A DNA stretch of 64,000 nucleotides, from contig CM022951.1 of NCBI GenBank assembly GCA_012931725.1, forward strand, positions 75,765,905 to 75,829,904. Direction: 5' to 3'. Below the pieces are notes generated by a model. It was not told the DNA's origin. It was given only the letters and a program-made list of their open reading frames with translations, and ran no database searches. Below are positions 1-12,119 of the stretch, one piece after another; the first letter of the stretch is position 1, and every line of letters begins with the position of its first letter. Position numbers and translations under genes: made by a program. Source of the DNA: Litsea cubeba (Eukaryota; Streptophyta; Magnoliopsida; Laurales; Lauraceae).

Positions 1-1850
1 TGTGTGTTTTTAAAATTTATTTGAAAATCTTGGGATTCCATTAATCGTGGGCAATTAAATGTTAGTTGGCCATTATTAATGGGATATCCCACCAATCATG
101 GGTTATGATTTAAAGAAAGGGTAAACTAGACATTTCAGGTATGAGAAAGTGTGGGAGGGACGTTTGCCTCTATGACTTTTTTGTATGGATATAATGCCAT
201 AAAGTGACATATTCAGGGACCTGTCACCGAATGCCCCTTCTAAATACACCCACCCTAGTTACTATATAAACCCACCCTATGTCCCATCCTATTTCCTAGG
301 AAAGGACTTCTTCTTTCCTGCAACACATGACAATGTACAGTGTTGTCTTGGGGAAGACAAGGAGCACAGAGAAAGGAGAGAAATCTGAATGATGCTCTTG
401 AAAGTTCGACATGACCTTTTTCTCGGTATGAGAGACGACCCATTTGGTCATTTCCCTCATGCAACAAGGAAAACCTAAGATGCATGCATCCAACATGTGG
501 CAACTGGTCAACACAGGACACGAGGGTTATCATGATTTTGAGTTTTGCAATCAAAGGAAATCTGATCAACGAATACTGTCAACTATCTATTAATTAAATA
601 TTATTTAATGGACTTACTAAGAACCTGATCTTTTGTTAACCATTTAAAACAAATGAAGATCATTAAACATTGCCTGCTGTTCAGTTAAAGATCATTGGAT
701 GGATGGTCAAAATCATTTGCCTCATGGTATTTGGTCTACACTCACAACATCCAATAAGCACAACATTGCAAGATTTAGATCTCTACAACTAGGTCCATGG
801 TTAAGAAATAAGTGGCATTTCTTAGGCTTCATCAGATATACTATGGTTTAGATTATGATTTTGTGGCCTAGAATTTTTTAAAAGAAAATGAATAAATAGA
901 GTGGAGATAATTAGTGAAATTGGGCAGTTTTGACAGATATATCCAATGGTTCTCTTGTTTTCATCATTTTTCTAGGAAATGATTTAGGAATGATTGAATG
1001 CCTAAATCCATATCAAAATCTTCTAGGAAATCCATTCCTAGAGATAATCAACCAAAAGTTAATGCAAATGCAAATCCATATTACATTACATGGTATTAAT
1101 TACATTTGAATCATAAAAACTTTTATTATATATCATGTAGTAAAACTTTGAAGTCATAAATTAAGAGTTGAGATTCCCTATTGCACAAATAATATATTCT
1201 GGGATCTCCAATATCGGTCCTTCAAGGAGATAATTATGACCATTGAAGATGAGTCTCATTTCCTCCAAAAATCTATTCTAAAATCTTGGTTCTAGGCGAG
1301 AGGGGTCTACCATCCAATTGAACGTATGATAAAAATGTAATTACTGCCATATCACCTTCAAACTCCATTTTTAATATATATATTTTTTTGCAAGAGCCCA
1401 TTTTTAACAATGTTGTTCAGCGAGTGAGATCCACTCCTAATAAAGAAAAACAGGAGAATATGTCACATGAGAGAATGAGATTCATATTGAACTATTGGGA
1501 TTATTTCTAAGTGGGCTCCACAATGAAGACCCCAGCATGTGTAATGTCTGGCGCAGGCAATCCGGACTCTTAAATTAAGGGTTTTGATCAGTTGGCCTGG
1601 CCCGCCCTCTCACCACATTCAATTATTCAAATCAATATAAATCTCTTTATTTCCTTGGCCCTTGCTGTCAAGTGTCAAAATCAGCCGGACGGGCCCATCT
1701 AAATGCGTTAAAAAAGAGAGAGAGATGATTTGCTTGGGTGCTGCTAAAGGCCGTACGGCTAGGTAGGTGCAAGAAAAGGACAGTCAACTAAATGGGTAGA
1801 TGGGATCTAGGTGGGTGTAAATAACAACCCCAAAATAAATAATAGGCCAT
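1..1850. other. Upstream intergenic region of the kinase gene
   Basis: No convincing coding region. The sequence is AT-rich with short open frames lacking recognisable motifs. A TATA-like stretch near 262-270 lies between two CACCCACCCTA/AACCCACCC motifs and resembles the promoter-proximal motif at 1852-1875, so it may be an older copy of the same promoter segment. This is inference only. Confidence 0.4.
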
Positions 1851-1851
1851 A

Positions 1852-1875
1852 CACCCACCCTATATAGGGTGGGTG
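1852..1875. promoter_or_regulatory. Perfect 24-bp palindrome containing a TATA box
   Basis: CACCCACCCTAT reads the same on both strands when joined to ATAGGGTGGGTG. TATATA is at its centre, about 85 bases upstream of the kinase start codon at 1957, a normal place for a plant TATA box once a short 5' leader is allowed. A related direct repeat (GGTGGGTGTAAATAACAAC then GGTGGGTGCAAATAGCAAC) flanks it at about 1811 and 1868. The promoter role is inferred from position. Confidence 0.55.
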
Positions 1876-1956
1876 CAAATAGCAACACCCTTACAAAAAA
1901 AACACCATTCACCACATCTGATCCACTGTAGAAACCAAGACTCTGCAGAAACAGAG

Positions 1957-4900
1957 ATGATTTCTCAGTTGCTTCTTCTGGTTTTATGCTTTCTAGTAGT
2001 ATCAGAATCATCAGCACCCACAACAAGTCCAAGCTGCCAAAGGACCTGCGGCAACATAAGCATCCCCTACCCTTTCGGCATTGGACACCCCACATGCTTC
2101 AGAGACAAATGGTTCGAGATAAAATGCAACGAATCCTCCACCACCCCCAAAGCATTCCTCATGGGCGAAAACGATCTGGAGCTTCTGAACATCTCACTAC
2201 AAGGACACTTGAGCCTCAGATCCTGGATGTCTCAACGCTGCTACAACCAAGACGGCAATGCAACCTTCCATCACACCGCAAGCATACACTTTATTTCTGG
2301 TAGCCCATATAGGTTCTCAAACACCCGCAACAAGTTCACAGCCATTGGCTGTGACATGCAGTCATATGTGGTGGGTTTCATGGGCACTCTTTCGTTTTCA
2401 AGTGGGTGCTTGTCCTACTGCAGCTCGGATAATTCGACCGTGATTGAAGGGTCTTGTACTGGTATTGGTTGTTGCCAGTTTGCAGTCCCAAGAGGATTGG
2501 AAGGGTTTGAGGTGTTTCTGGAGAGCTTGGGGTTGGGGAATCGGAGGATTGTGGGGGGGTATAATCCTTGTAGGTATACTTTTCTGGCGGAGCAAGATGA
2601 GTATGAGTTTGCGAGTTCGGATCTGTCGGGAAATAATCTTGTGGATAGAAGCCGGAATATGAGTGTTGTAGTGGACTGGGCGGTGGGGAACAATACGTGC
2701 GAAGTTGCAAGAGCGAACATGAACTCGTACGCTTGCCGTAGTGAGAACAGCTACTGTTATATTTCTAGTAATGGCCCGGGGTACCGTTGCAATTGCTCGC
2801 TGGGTTATGAAGGGAATCCTTATGTTGATGGAGGATGCCAATGTATGATGATCAAATCCTTGGGCTTCTCTCTCTCTCTGTTTTTTCTTCTTTTGTCTTC
2901 TTGTTAATGAATTGAAGTTACATTTGTGATCTTCGTACCTTGATCAAGTTAAATTTCATACTTAATTTAATTCCATCATCAAGCTAGTTCATGATTTGCT
3001 CCTATTTGTGCTGAATATACAAATATTAATGAGTGTAGAGATAAAGACAACAATCCTTGTATTGAAATCTGCATTAACACGCCTGGGAGTTACTACTACA
3101 GTTGCCCAAAGGGAACCCATGGTGATGGCAGAAAAGATGGAGGTGGTTGCACTAAGTACAATAAAGAATTTCCAGTGTTCAAAGTTGTTTTAGGTAATAG
3201 CCTAAACCTTAGTAGGACAAAATTTTGTACTGGATTTGATTGCTATAATTTTGAGAACGCTCCAAATGGTTGAAGGAAATTGTACAATATGCCTTATTCA
3301 ATTTTATCATTTCTTGTTAGTCTACACATCTATCTTAGCATTTGCACCAACCATTACATAGCAGCCTTCTTGTTTCTTCGTTCCAAAACATTCAACTGCG
3401 CACAACATTGCAAATGTAATTGCATCATACATAATGCCCCTTTATAAATTGAGGTGTTGATTGATGATGCCACAACACAACTAGCACTTCTCCGTTTCGT
3501 TTACCCTATACTGATACTATTTGTGGCATGCAAACCTCCATTTGATTTGCAATTTCCTCCAATTAGGGGAACTTTTCTTATACCACTAGAATGTTTTAAG
3601 ATTGGCTCTTTACTCTTAGCCCCCTAAACTGGCACTTTCATATATTTTGTTCTTCTTCTGCTAGTCTTCAAGGAGGATTTTTCTTCTACTCTAGCTTATC
3701 ACATTATCCATAGTTGCTTTTAATTTATTAATTTTCAAGGCAAAGAAGAAGAGTAGAAAGAACATCCCAGGCAGCATTTTATCCCACCGGAAACTCAATT
3801 GTCTTTTCACATGATATTCCTATACCTGTTAATGCTTCCTCCATATATATATATCTTGTGCAATAGCAAGGCATCCATATATTGGAAATTTCTTATAATA
3901 GCGTTGTAATTTGAGCATATTTGTGAGAAGGAGTGAAAGGATGGACAGAGAGAATTATTAAAATTTGAAACAAGATGTGAAGATGTTAAAGCTATAGATC
4001 ACTGGGGTTTGAGTAGTCATAGGTTTCATGGTAGCCTTGGTGTCTATGTTCTACACTTGCCAGAAATATAGTAATTAGACTAATCTTGAATTATAGGCAA
4101 ATGATCTAAGTTCGATGAAACAATGATGAGATGATTTTGTTCTGGGTGAACCTAAGAGAACAACCATTTATAAAGATGAGTGCGGTATTTAAGAGGCCAC
4201 ATGATTGATGAAAGAGTGCCCCCATTCAATCACCAGTGGGCTTTGATATAATACATGTAAAAGAACAAAGGGTTTCATATAGGTCAATTTTAAATGCCCC
4301 AGCCATAGTGCTTTAAAATGATTTGATAAGGGTAAGACTTCATCCACCCATATTCATGTGGTCTCTTATATAACCCATTCACTTCCAAGGATTGTTACAA
4401 GTGTGTCCCAGTGCAATCATCCAGCACTGCACCAGATCACCATATCATATTTTGTTATTTTAAGAAGACCTTTTGGGCATAGCAAAAATTACAATTTATT
4501 TATGTTTGTCTTTTAAGTGTATGAAATGTGATATTGTGAAAATGTAAGTCAACCTTTCTCAATTCATTCAATCAACCCTATGTCATGTACCTTTTCTTTA
4601 ATTGGTAATCTATGCACTTGAATAAACACGCTTTCAAAAACTATAACATTAACTGTTGGATGGATAACATGTAAACAAGTGCATGCATTACATAATTTAT
4701 ATGTGATCATTTAAAACAATATCAAGAAATAGATTTGTGGGAGAGTTTCTATCATGAGTGTGTGGTGGGGCAGAGTGCAGTTTCTATCATGTGTGTAATT
4801 AATGGCACCAAATCTATTTTTCTACTTATGGTCAATCAATTGATTCATTATCCAGTTGATATTAGGGTCATTTAAGTGATTTAATTTTTTTTATTCTTGC

Positions 4901-6169
4901 TAGAGGTGATCTAGATTAAGTATAGATGCATTCTATTCAAACTAGTCTCTCTATTTTTTACTATTGAGTTATTACACAGGCACAGGCTTAAGCCTCTTGT
5001 TTCTCCTAATTGGAAGTACTTGGACATACTGGATATTCAAGAAAAGGAAGATCATGCAATTGAAGGAGAAATTTTTCCAACAAAATGGGGGTTTGATGCT
5101 GCAAAAAAAGATCTCATACAGAGTTGGGGCATTCAAGATCTTCACCACAGAAGAGTTAGAAAGGGCGACAGAAAATTACAGTATAAACAAAATTATTGGT
5201 CAAGGGGGCTACGGCATTGTTTACAAGGGAACTCTAACAGATAATAGAATAGTTGCCATTAAAAAATCCAAAATCTTTAATGGCAACCAAATTGAACAAT
5301 TCATAAATGAGGTCGACATTTTGTCTCAAATCAACCACAGAAATGTAGTGAAGCTATTGGGATGTTGTTTGGAGACAGAGGTCCCCTTGCTAGTATATGA
5401 ATTTGTCTCTAATGGGACTCTTTATAGCCATATCCATGACGCGAATCATACTTCATCAATCTCATTGGAGAACCGCTTAAGGATAGCCACAGAAACAGCT
5501 GAAGCGCTAGCCTACCTACACTCTGCAGCTTCAATGCCAATCTTTCATAGAGATATTAAGTCTGCTAACATACTTTTGGACCAAAATTACACTGCAAAAG
5601 TATCAGACTTTGGAGCTTCGCGATTGATCCCTAATGATCAGACCCAAATAACTACATTGGTTCAAGGAACACTTGGATACTTAGATCCAGAATACTTTCA
5701 AACAGGTCAACTAACTGCAAAAAGTGATGTATATAGCTTTGGAGTGGTTTTGGTGGAGCTCCTAACAGGGGAAAAGCCTTTGTCGTTTAATCGATCTGAA
5801 GAGGATATAAATCTTTCCATGTATTTCATTTCAGCAATGAAAGGGAATCGCCTCTTTGAAGTTTTAGAAGACCGAATTCTAAATGAGGGTCAGGAAGAAC
5901 AACTTATGGCCATTGCTCATCTTGCTAAGAGATGCCTGGAAGTTAAAGGGGAAGAGAGGCCCACAATGAAGGAAGTAGCAATCGAGCTTCAAGGGCTGAG
6001 AAGGTTTCATGACCATCCTTGGATTAATAATAACATACATGAAGGCACACAAAGCTTATTGCACGAACCTTTGGAAGGATCTACTGGTGAGGCAAGTAGA
6101 CAATATAGTTTGGAAGACGAATTTATTGTATCATTAGAGAACAGGAACAGTTATCATAGTTATCTATAA
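1957..6169 (+). CDS. Wall-associated receptor kinase-like protein (3 exons)
   Basis: Exons 1957-2842, 3023-3193 and 4980-6169 join in frame to 748 residues, the usual length of this family. Order: signal peptide (about 1-20, MISQLLLLVLCFLVV), GUB_WAK galacturonan-binding region with its cysteine pattern (CQRTCGNISIPYPFG), an EGF-like module, a second calcium-type EGF module (exon 2, NECRDKDNNPC), a membrane segment (about 355-375), then a kinase domain (about 425-700). The kinase is intact by motif: GQGGYGIVYKG glycine loop, VAIKK lysine, HRDIKSANILL catalytic loop, DFGASR, and GYLDPEY. Known role of the family: cell-wall pectin and oligogalacturonide sensing at the plasma membrane, with cytoplasmic Ser/Thr kinase output. 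The start was chosen because it opens the signal peptide. Oddity: the acceptor before exon 2 is AA rather than AG, and no nearby AG restores frame, so the gene could be an early pseudogene. Confidence 0.85.
3194..4979 (+). other. Intron 2 of the kinase gene
   Basis: The donor TTTTAG|GTAATA and acceptor ACACAG|GC are canonical and the frame joins precisely. The 1.8-kb intron is AT-rich with no recognisable coding or terminal-repeat structure. A separating intron between the EGF exon and the transmembrane-kinase exon is the usual architecture in this family. Confidence 0.7.
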
Positions 6170-6324
6170 TATTAGTGTGCCAAGGACCATTTTTTCCTCC
6201 ACATGTACTTCTTTTGTAATCATTTACATTATGTATAGAAAAAATATAAACTTAGTATGTTCAGTTAAATTGTAGCTGCTAATATTGTCACAGTAGCCTA
6301 TATGTGTTTGTTCACTCTTGTAGA

Positions 6325-6329
<5 letters not shown>

Positions 6330-6357
<28 letters not shown>
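6330..6357. repeat. (CT)n microsatellite
   Basis: About 14 uninterrupted CT units, about 160 bases past the kinase stop codon, probably in or just beyond its 3' UTR. Confidence 0.85.
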
Positions 6358-6360
<3 letters not shown>

Positions 6361-7338
6361 CATTATCTCTTTGTCTTTAAATCATGCATCACATAGGCTT
6401 AGGTTTTAAAGACCATAATCATGTGACTTTTTTTTAGAAAACTATGTTTTTGACAAGTTATGGGTGAAAAAAATGAACTTGCGAATTTTTGTCTTAAAAC
6501 CATGCACCACACAAATTACTTAGACTCTAAAGGCCACAGGCATGTGATTTTTGGTTAGAAAACCATATTTTTGGACAAATTTAAGTAAAAAACAATGAAC
6601 TATATTGAGAATTTTTTTGTCTTAAGACCATGTATGTATCACATAAGCTTAGGCTTTAAGGTCATAAGCAGGTTTCGATCAAAAACCATGTTGTGGATAA
6701 GCTTAGGTTGAAAAACATAAATTGTGAATTTGCTAGCTTTATAAACCATGCATCACATAAGCCAAGCTATAAGTAATGAGAAAATGAGTTCTTGCTCTAA
6801 AACAATGGATTTGACAAGTCTAGGTGAAAAAACATGAATTCGTGGATTTTAGCCTTAAAAACATGCATACATCACACAGCTTTGGCTCCAAAATCTCCAT
6901 GAGCATGTGTTTTTGGTTTAAAGACCATAATTTTAACAAGTCAGTGAAAAATCATGAACTTGTAAATTTTGGTCTTAAAACCATACATCTTATAATCTAT
7001 GGCTAGCTAGAAGCCATGAGCAAATGAACATTTGGTTTTAAAACCATGATTTAAACAAGTTTCTGTGAAAATCCATGAACTTATGGATTGTCTTAAAATA
7101 TTGCATCACACAAGTTTAGGCTCCAACCATGAGCATATGAGTTTTGGTTAGAAAATATTGTTTTTGACAAATTTATGTGAAAATTCATCAACTTGTAATT
7201 TTTGGTCTTTAAATCATTCATCACATAAGCTTAAGATCTGAAGGTTATGAGCAAGTGAGTTTTGGTTAGAAAACAATTTTTTTACAAGTTCAGGTGAAAA
7301 ACCATGAACTAGCCATGTTTGATCTTAAAACCATGTAT

Positions 7339-9177
7339 TGTTGGAAATAGGAGAGCCTCTAGGATAGGTTTCAAAAACTTTTGACCCACTTGATGCAGGG
7401 ATCAACTATCCAAAAGACTACAAAACCCAATCTAAGATCTATGTCTTCAATCTTAGCCATCATGATCAGTAAAACAATCTATCTAGAAAATAGAAACAGC
7501 AACTAACAAGCCACAATAAATATCTACAACATACAATGAAGTAGATAATATCTTTGGAGCTCGGTTGTGCTCTAATGGAGAAATTGCATCTTTCTTTGAT
7601 GATGAAACACTTTCACTTATCAAATAGGAATCTCCAAGACCTCTTGATCTTCCACGCTATGACCCATATTAGATTCTCTTTTTCTCAAGAAGATAGTAGG
7701 ATCTCCAAGAGAAAACAACTAGGAAACTCAAAAGAGAAACTAGAAGAGGGAAGTGAAAAACCATGCATGTGCAACTCTTGCACAAGGGGTTATGGGCGTG
7801 CAACTCTTGCACTTCCCTTGGGCTGGGCGTGGATTCCAATATGTGGAATAGCATCATAAATTCCAGCCCTATATCTCCTCTATTTATAGTACAAAGCCTC
7901 CTTCTCTTTCTAATTGAAATAGAAGTCTCACTTATCTAACAATTAGTAAGTCTCTTCTTTTACTAATTAAAATAGAAGTCTTACTTCCACAATAATTAGT
8001 AACTTACTATATCATAATTAGAAGTCTTACTTCAAATATGATTAGTAACTTTCTAATTCCTTTCTAATTAAAATAGAAGTCCCACTTCTACTAAAATTAG
8101 TAAGTTTACTATTACCACTATTAGAAGTCTCACTTCAAAGAGAAATAGTAACTTTCCTTTTAGAGTTCAACTAGAATTAGTATCTTAATAATTGAGCTAG
8201 CGTGGAGACCACTAGGGATTCCTTAGAAAGCTGGCTCCAACTGGGACTCGCGACCCACATCTCATGTGTAATCCGGGCCCACAGTTAATAATTACAAATA
8301 ACTCCACTATATAAATGCAATTGAACTCCAGCCCTAGGAATATTACATAGAAGACCCTAAACTTCCACATTACCACAAGTAGGCCCCTCCATCAATATCC
8401 ATGGATCAGTTGGACCTGTCTTCCAAATTAGATCCACATCTTATTATCCTTGAGCCCCAATTAATTATAATGATCATGGTACCTTTCCAATTAACTCTTA
8501 ATCAGAGTGGGTGCATACTTACCAATGATAAATTCATTAATTGGCACAAGGGGATATTAGAGATAGATTCCATCTTGACCATTGAATGTTCTCACAGCTA
8601 TACTACCACGTACCCAAATCACCGAGGTGTTGACCTACAGTTGGCCTCACTCATTGGTGACTCAAAGCAAATGAATAGATAGAAACTTGAGTTCATTAAT
8701 GTCTCATGATTGACAGCCTATTGCTAAGGAATTATGAGAGCAGACCTTAAAGTAAAGACAGTGTTTATAAGGTCCTTCTCATAGCCCTTTAATACATCCA
8801 ATGTACAAGTACTATGATCCAGAATCTTCCATTCTAATGATCGAGACAAATCACACTATCTCATAGTAATCAAAGTACTGCAACCTGCTTGTCAGTATGA
8901 GATGTCCAGTCTCATCACTGGTTGTGATGATATTTAAGTATAAGATTTGCTATACATGTCTCCCGTATGTGGATCTCATCCATACACATGTATTACATCT
9001 AGTATACTTATGGACCCCGGTCAATCTCATGAACCATCATGTCATTCGTATTGGTTATGTGCAAGTATATAATAAATCACCATTCATCTCATGAAAGGAA
9101 AACATGAATATATTGATAAATAAAGAAATTAATTAATTTATTATATCATCTACTGGATTGAGCCCATAAAACTAACA
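7339..9177. mobile_element. Solo LTR, 1839 bp, inside the tandem array
   Basis: Starts TGTTGGAAAT and ends AACTAACA, with flanks TGTAT (7334-7338) and TGCAT (9178-9182): a 5-bp target duplication with one mismatch. The array consensus at this point reads ATGCATCACATAAG, so the left copy has mutated. There is no gag, pol, primer site or second LTR, hence solo LTR. The superfamily cannot be set from the LTR alone. A nested set of short repeats lies at about 7911-8190. Confidence 0.75.
7911..8190. repeat. Short tandem repeats inside the 1.8-kb LTR
   Basis: About five copies of a 50-64-bp unit built on AATAGAAGTCTCACTT followed by AATTAGTAA. Longer units with TAATTAAAATAGAAGTC alternate with shorter ones with AATTAGAAGTC or TATTAGAAGTC, so the repeat grew as dimers. 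Confidence 0.7.
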
Positions 9178-9299
9178 TGCATCTCATAAGCCCAGCCTAG
9201 AAGCCATAAGAAAATGGGTTTCCAGTCTAAAACTATGAATTTGACAAGTTTATGTGAGAAATCATGTGTTGACATGCAAAAAATTATTCCATAAAAATT

Positions 9300-9765
9300 T
9301 GCTATGGATTGGTTATGTGATCATTTGAGGTGTCCAAGCCTCACCATTGAGTAGCTACCATCATAAGAAAAAGGATGCCTTTCATCTCATCCAAATCCGT
9401 CGCAAGATGAAGCTGTACAAGCCAAAAAAAAAAAAGAAGTGAAAACCATTACATGGGGGCGGGGGCGCATACAATCAAATTTTGATCAAAGATGAGATGA
9501 TACCTCAAATCCAGGTCATTGGATAGCTCTCATTACAATGAAAAGAATGCCTTTGGTATTGTCAAAACCCGAGTTCAGATCAAGCCATATCAGCCACAAT
9601 AGTGAAAGTTATCACAAGGCAGGACCCACAAAATTGAATGATGATTCGAGACCATTTGATATATCAAATCTAGACCATCAGAAAGCCCACATCAAGACCA
9701 AAAGATGCTTCTGATTTCATTAAATTCAGAGCTAAGATGAAGCCAAACAAGCCAAAATAGTGGCC
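9300..9765. repeat. Second degenerate tandem repeat, about 150-170-bp unit, 3 copies
   Basis: Three diverged copies share the order: CCATTGAGTAGCT or equivalent, then ATCA...AAAAGGATGC, TCATCCAAATCC or equivalent, then AAGATGAAGC...CAAGCC. Copy landmarks lie near 9340-9425, 9520-9600 and 9670-9760. No terminal repeats or coding signal were seen. Confidence 0.55.
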
Positions 9766-9778
9766 CATATATATATTG

Positions 9779-10373
9779 TGTGGGGATGTCTCCCAAAGTA
9801 CTGAGGTTATATTAATTTCGGTGTTAGTGTCGGCTAATCACGCCTTGACCTCGGCGAATGTCACCAATGCGCCATCCGAGACCGAGACCGTTTCTGGTCT
9901 CAGACGCCCCCGACCTCGGCACGAAGTCTTCACCTCGATCACTCAGCTCGGCACCAGAGCTAGACTGCTAGCCGAGATGAATGCTGACGACTGTACTTTC
10001 ACGGATATCCAGCTAAGTCTGACAAAGCCATCTTGGCTGCCCTTCACCCCTGACAGAGTGGCATCCAGTGGCTACGTCCCATCAGGGCATGGCTCCAGGC
10101 CAGGCCTGATGGGACTACGCCAAAAAGTCAGACAAGTTAAGACCCGATTAGACCAGCATTTAATGTATTATGAGCCGATCGGACTGCCATTTAATGTATA
10201 ATGGGCTGACGTGACGGCACCCCTGGGAGTGCTAAGACGTCATCATGAGTCCCACCATGCAACGCTAACTTCCTCCTCTATAAATAGAGGAATGATCTCC
10301 ATCCCATGTACGCACGATCACAACCTGAGAGCTGTTACTCTGTCTCACTTCTCCCTCATTTCTATCCTACTGC
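9779..10373 (+). mobile_element. Partial LTR, probably Ty3/gypsy, cut by a hAT element
   Basis: The sequence opens TGTGGGGATGTCTCCC, is GC-richer than its surroundings, and carries a promoter-like TCCTCTATAAATAGAGG at about 10274-10290, followed by a CT-rich leader. This is typical of the U3-R part of plant gypsy LTRs. It stops where a hAT terminus begins at about 10374, so the 3' part of the LTR is missing. Superfamily by general resemblance only. Confidence 0.5.
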
Positions 10374-11480
10374 TAGGGGTGTGCAACGGTCGGTCGGTTC
10401 GATTATTGACATATTTTTAACCTAATTACCAAAATTTTTCGGTTAATTTCAACCATTTAACCAAACCAAAAATTTTTAGAGGATTAACCACTGGTTCAGT
10501 TAACCTAAAATATCGGTTTGGATTTCGGTCGGTTCGGTTAATTCCAATTATTTTGGGCCAAAGTCAAAGCCCAAAAGCTAAGTTCACAAAAGCCTTATAT
10601 TTTCATTATTTTGGGCCAAAGCCCAAAGGCCACTCTATACACATGCAACTAGCAGCAACCATGCAACCATTAATTGTAAAGGAATTGAAAACATTAGTTC
10701 TACAATGGTTCAAGTGCACATACAAATACCACCATCTAACAAGTCAAGTGTAGTTCAAAACAGCAAAGGAAATAAGGAATTACATCTCATTTAAAGTGAC
10801 AAGCATTAATTTATCTAAAGCAAAGGCACTAAAAGGAAAAAAAAGAAAAACACCAATTACTCTTCCATGGCATTAGATGGCTCCTCCCCCACTGTCATCT
10901 TACGAATACCTAATAATCATAAAGAATTGAGAATAAATCAAAGACAAATCAAATTGAAACTACATTAATGGATATAAGGTTTACTGTTTAAGAATAAATT
11001 ACAAAAGATAAATACCTTTCTCAATTTTTTCGATATCTTCCAATTTTTCTTCAACATTCATTGGTTCACGTGAGCCTCGTAACCAATCTTTGATGCAAAC
11101 CAGATTTTCTACAATTGCAAGAGTTAAAGAACTCCTAAATGGATCTAGGACACGTCCGCTCGTGCTAAAAGCAGACTCCGAAGCCACAGTTGAAATTGGG
11201 AAAGGTAACACATCACGTGCCATGTTTGCTACAATGGGAAACCTATTACCATTGTCTTTCCACCACTTCAAAATGTTAAATCCTTGATGATCATCCTCAA
11301 CCTCCTCTCCAAGTTACTTGTCCAACTCTGATTTTGCATCTTCACCACCAATTTCAGATCTGAATTTTTTGTATCTAGAAACCATCAGCATTTTCATTTT
11401 TTCAGCAGGTTGTTGGTTGACATTCTCCTCACTAGTAGCACCACCCATAGTATCCTTGGATTTAGAAGCACTTCCATCTT
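10374..11480 (-). mobile_element. 3' part of a hAT transposon with transposase C-terminus
   Basis: A hAT-type terminus (TAGGGGTGTGCAACGGTCGG) is at 10374 with subterminal CGGTTCGGTT motifs. Reading leftward from 11271 to 10999 is the hAT dimerisation domain: WWKDNGNRFPIVANMARD, then SESAFSTSGRVLDPFRSSL and LVCIKDWLRG. Coding similarity continues with stops to about 11460 (an acidic linker and KSELDK). The N-terminal transposase and the 5' terminus are absent, so it is not autonomous. Confidence 0.75.
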
Positions 11481-11489
11481 AAGGTTCAT

Positions 11490-11720
11490 GCTGCACTTCC
11501 TAATCAAGAGGCCATGGTCGTCCCAAAAGAAAATGAGTGATATTCATAGGGATCGCATGACACCAAAATTTATCTTCATAACCACCAATTTTAAAAGATA
11601 CTAGATATTTATTAGTCACAGGAATGACATAACTATTAGACCATGTGACTTTATAAAGCCTCGGGAGCTTCTCGGTAGACCCCACGATATTAACGGGTTC
11701 GGGTGGCCTCTTAACGGGTT
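11490..11720 (-). pseudogene. Ty3/gypsy protease fragment
   Basis: The - strand translation contains WSNSYVIPVTNKYLVSFKIG, then YEDKFWCHAIPMNITHFLLG, then RPWPLD. This matches the retroviral-like aspartic protease to RT linker of plant gypsy polyproteins (family pattern IPMD-GH-LLGRPW). Both flanks are other transposons, so it is a relic only. Confidence 0.7.
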
Positions 11721-12118
11721 CGTGTCTGTAATGGGTCAGACCCATTAACCCATTAAATTAACGGGTCGTTAATAAATAAAATCGGTAACTCATTAACAAC
11801 TCGTCAAATGATAAATAACATAAATTATAAAATGAATGAGGGGTATTTTGGTAAGTTTGAAAAGATTGAAGTGAAACCCTAAAACCCACATATAAAAGAT
11901 CATTTTCTGACTCCTTCACGCTCCTTTCATTAGCAAAAGAGTGTGTGTTAATTGACATGGTCCAAATGGACAAAATCATTTAAAGGGTTAACGGGTCGTG
12001 TTCGTGTTTAATTTTTGGACCCGTTTATTTAATAGTTCATGTATGGGTTGAAGTGATTCTAACACGAATTTGTTAACCTACAACCCGAAATCGTTAACAC
12101 GACACGATTTACAGCCTT
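11700..12118. mobile_element. Non-autonomous hAT-like element or remnant
   Basis: One end reads AACACGACACGATTTACAGCC at about 12098-12118, the complement of the common hAT start GGCTGTAAATCGTGTCGTG. Repeated TTAACGGGTCGTG motifs occur near both ends (11750-11770 and 11988-12010). No transposase was seen. The left boundary against the gypsy fragment is unclear and no target duplication could be matched. Confidence 0.55.
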
Positions 12119-12119
12119 A

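Larger units (their letters stand above)
6373..9275. repeat. Degenerate tandem array, about 118-bp unit, split by a solo LTR
   Basis: About nine diverged copies occupy 6373-7338 and resume at 9178-9275. Each copy opens with TCTTAAAACCATGCATCACA, then a GGCTTTAA...CATGAGCAA part, then TTTTGGTTAGAAAACCAT and a GACAAGTT...GTGAAAAACCATGAACTTG part. Unit length varies from about 112 to 127 bases. The array would be continuous if the LTR at 7339-9177 were removed. There is no sign of coding selection: the long open frames in it are by-products of the repeat. Confidence 0.8.

Noticed and set aside
2378..2841. Several long - strand open frames opposite the kinase gene
   Set aside because: They are shadows of the GC-rich extracellular exon and have no independent motif or context.
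9422..9476. Possible G-quadruplex around GGGGGCGGGGGCG
   Set aside because: Too few G runs of sufficient length for a confident four-run motif.
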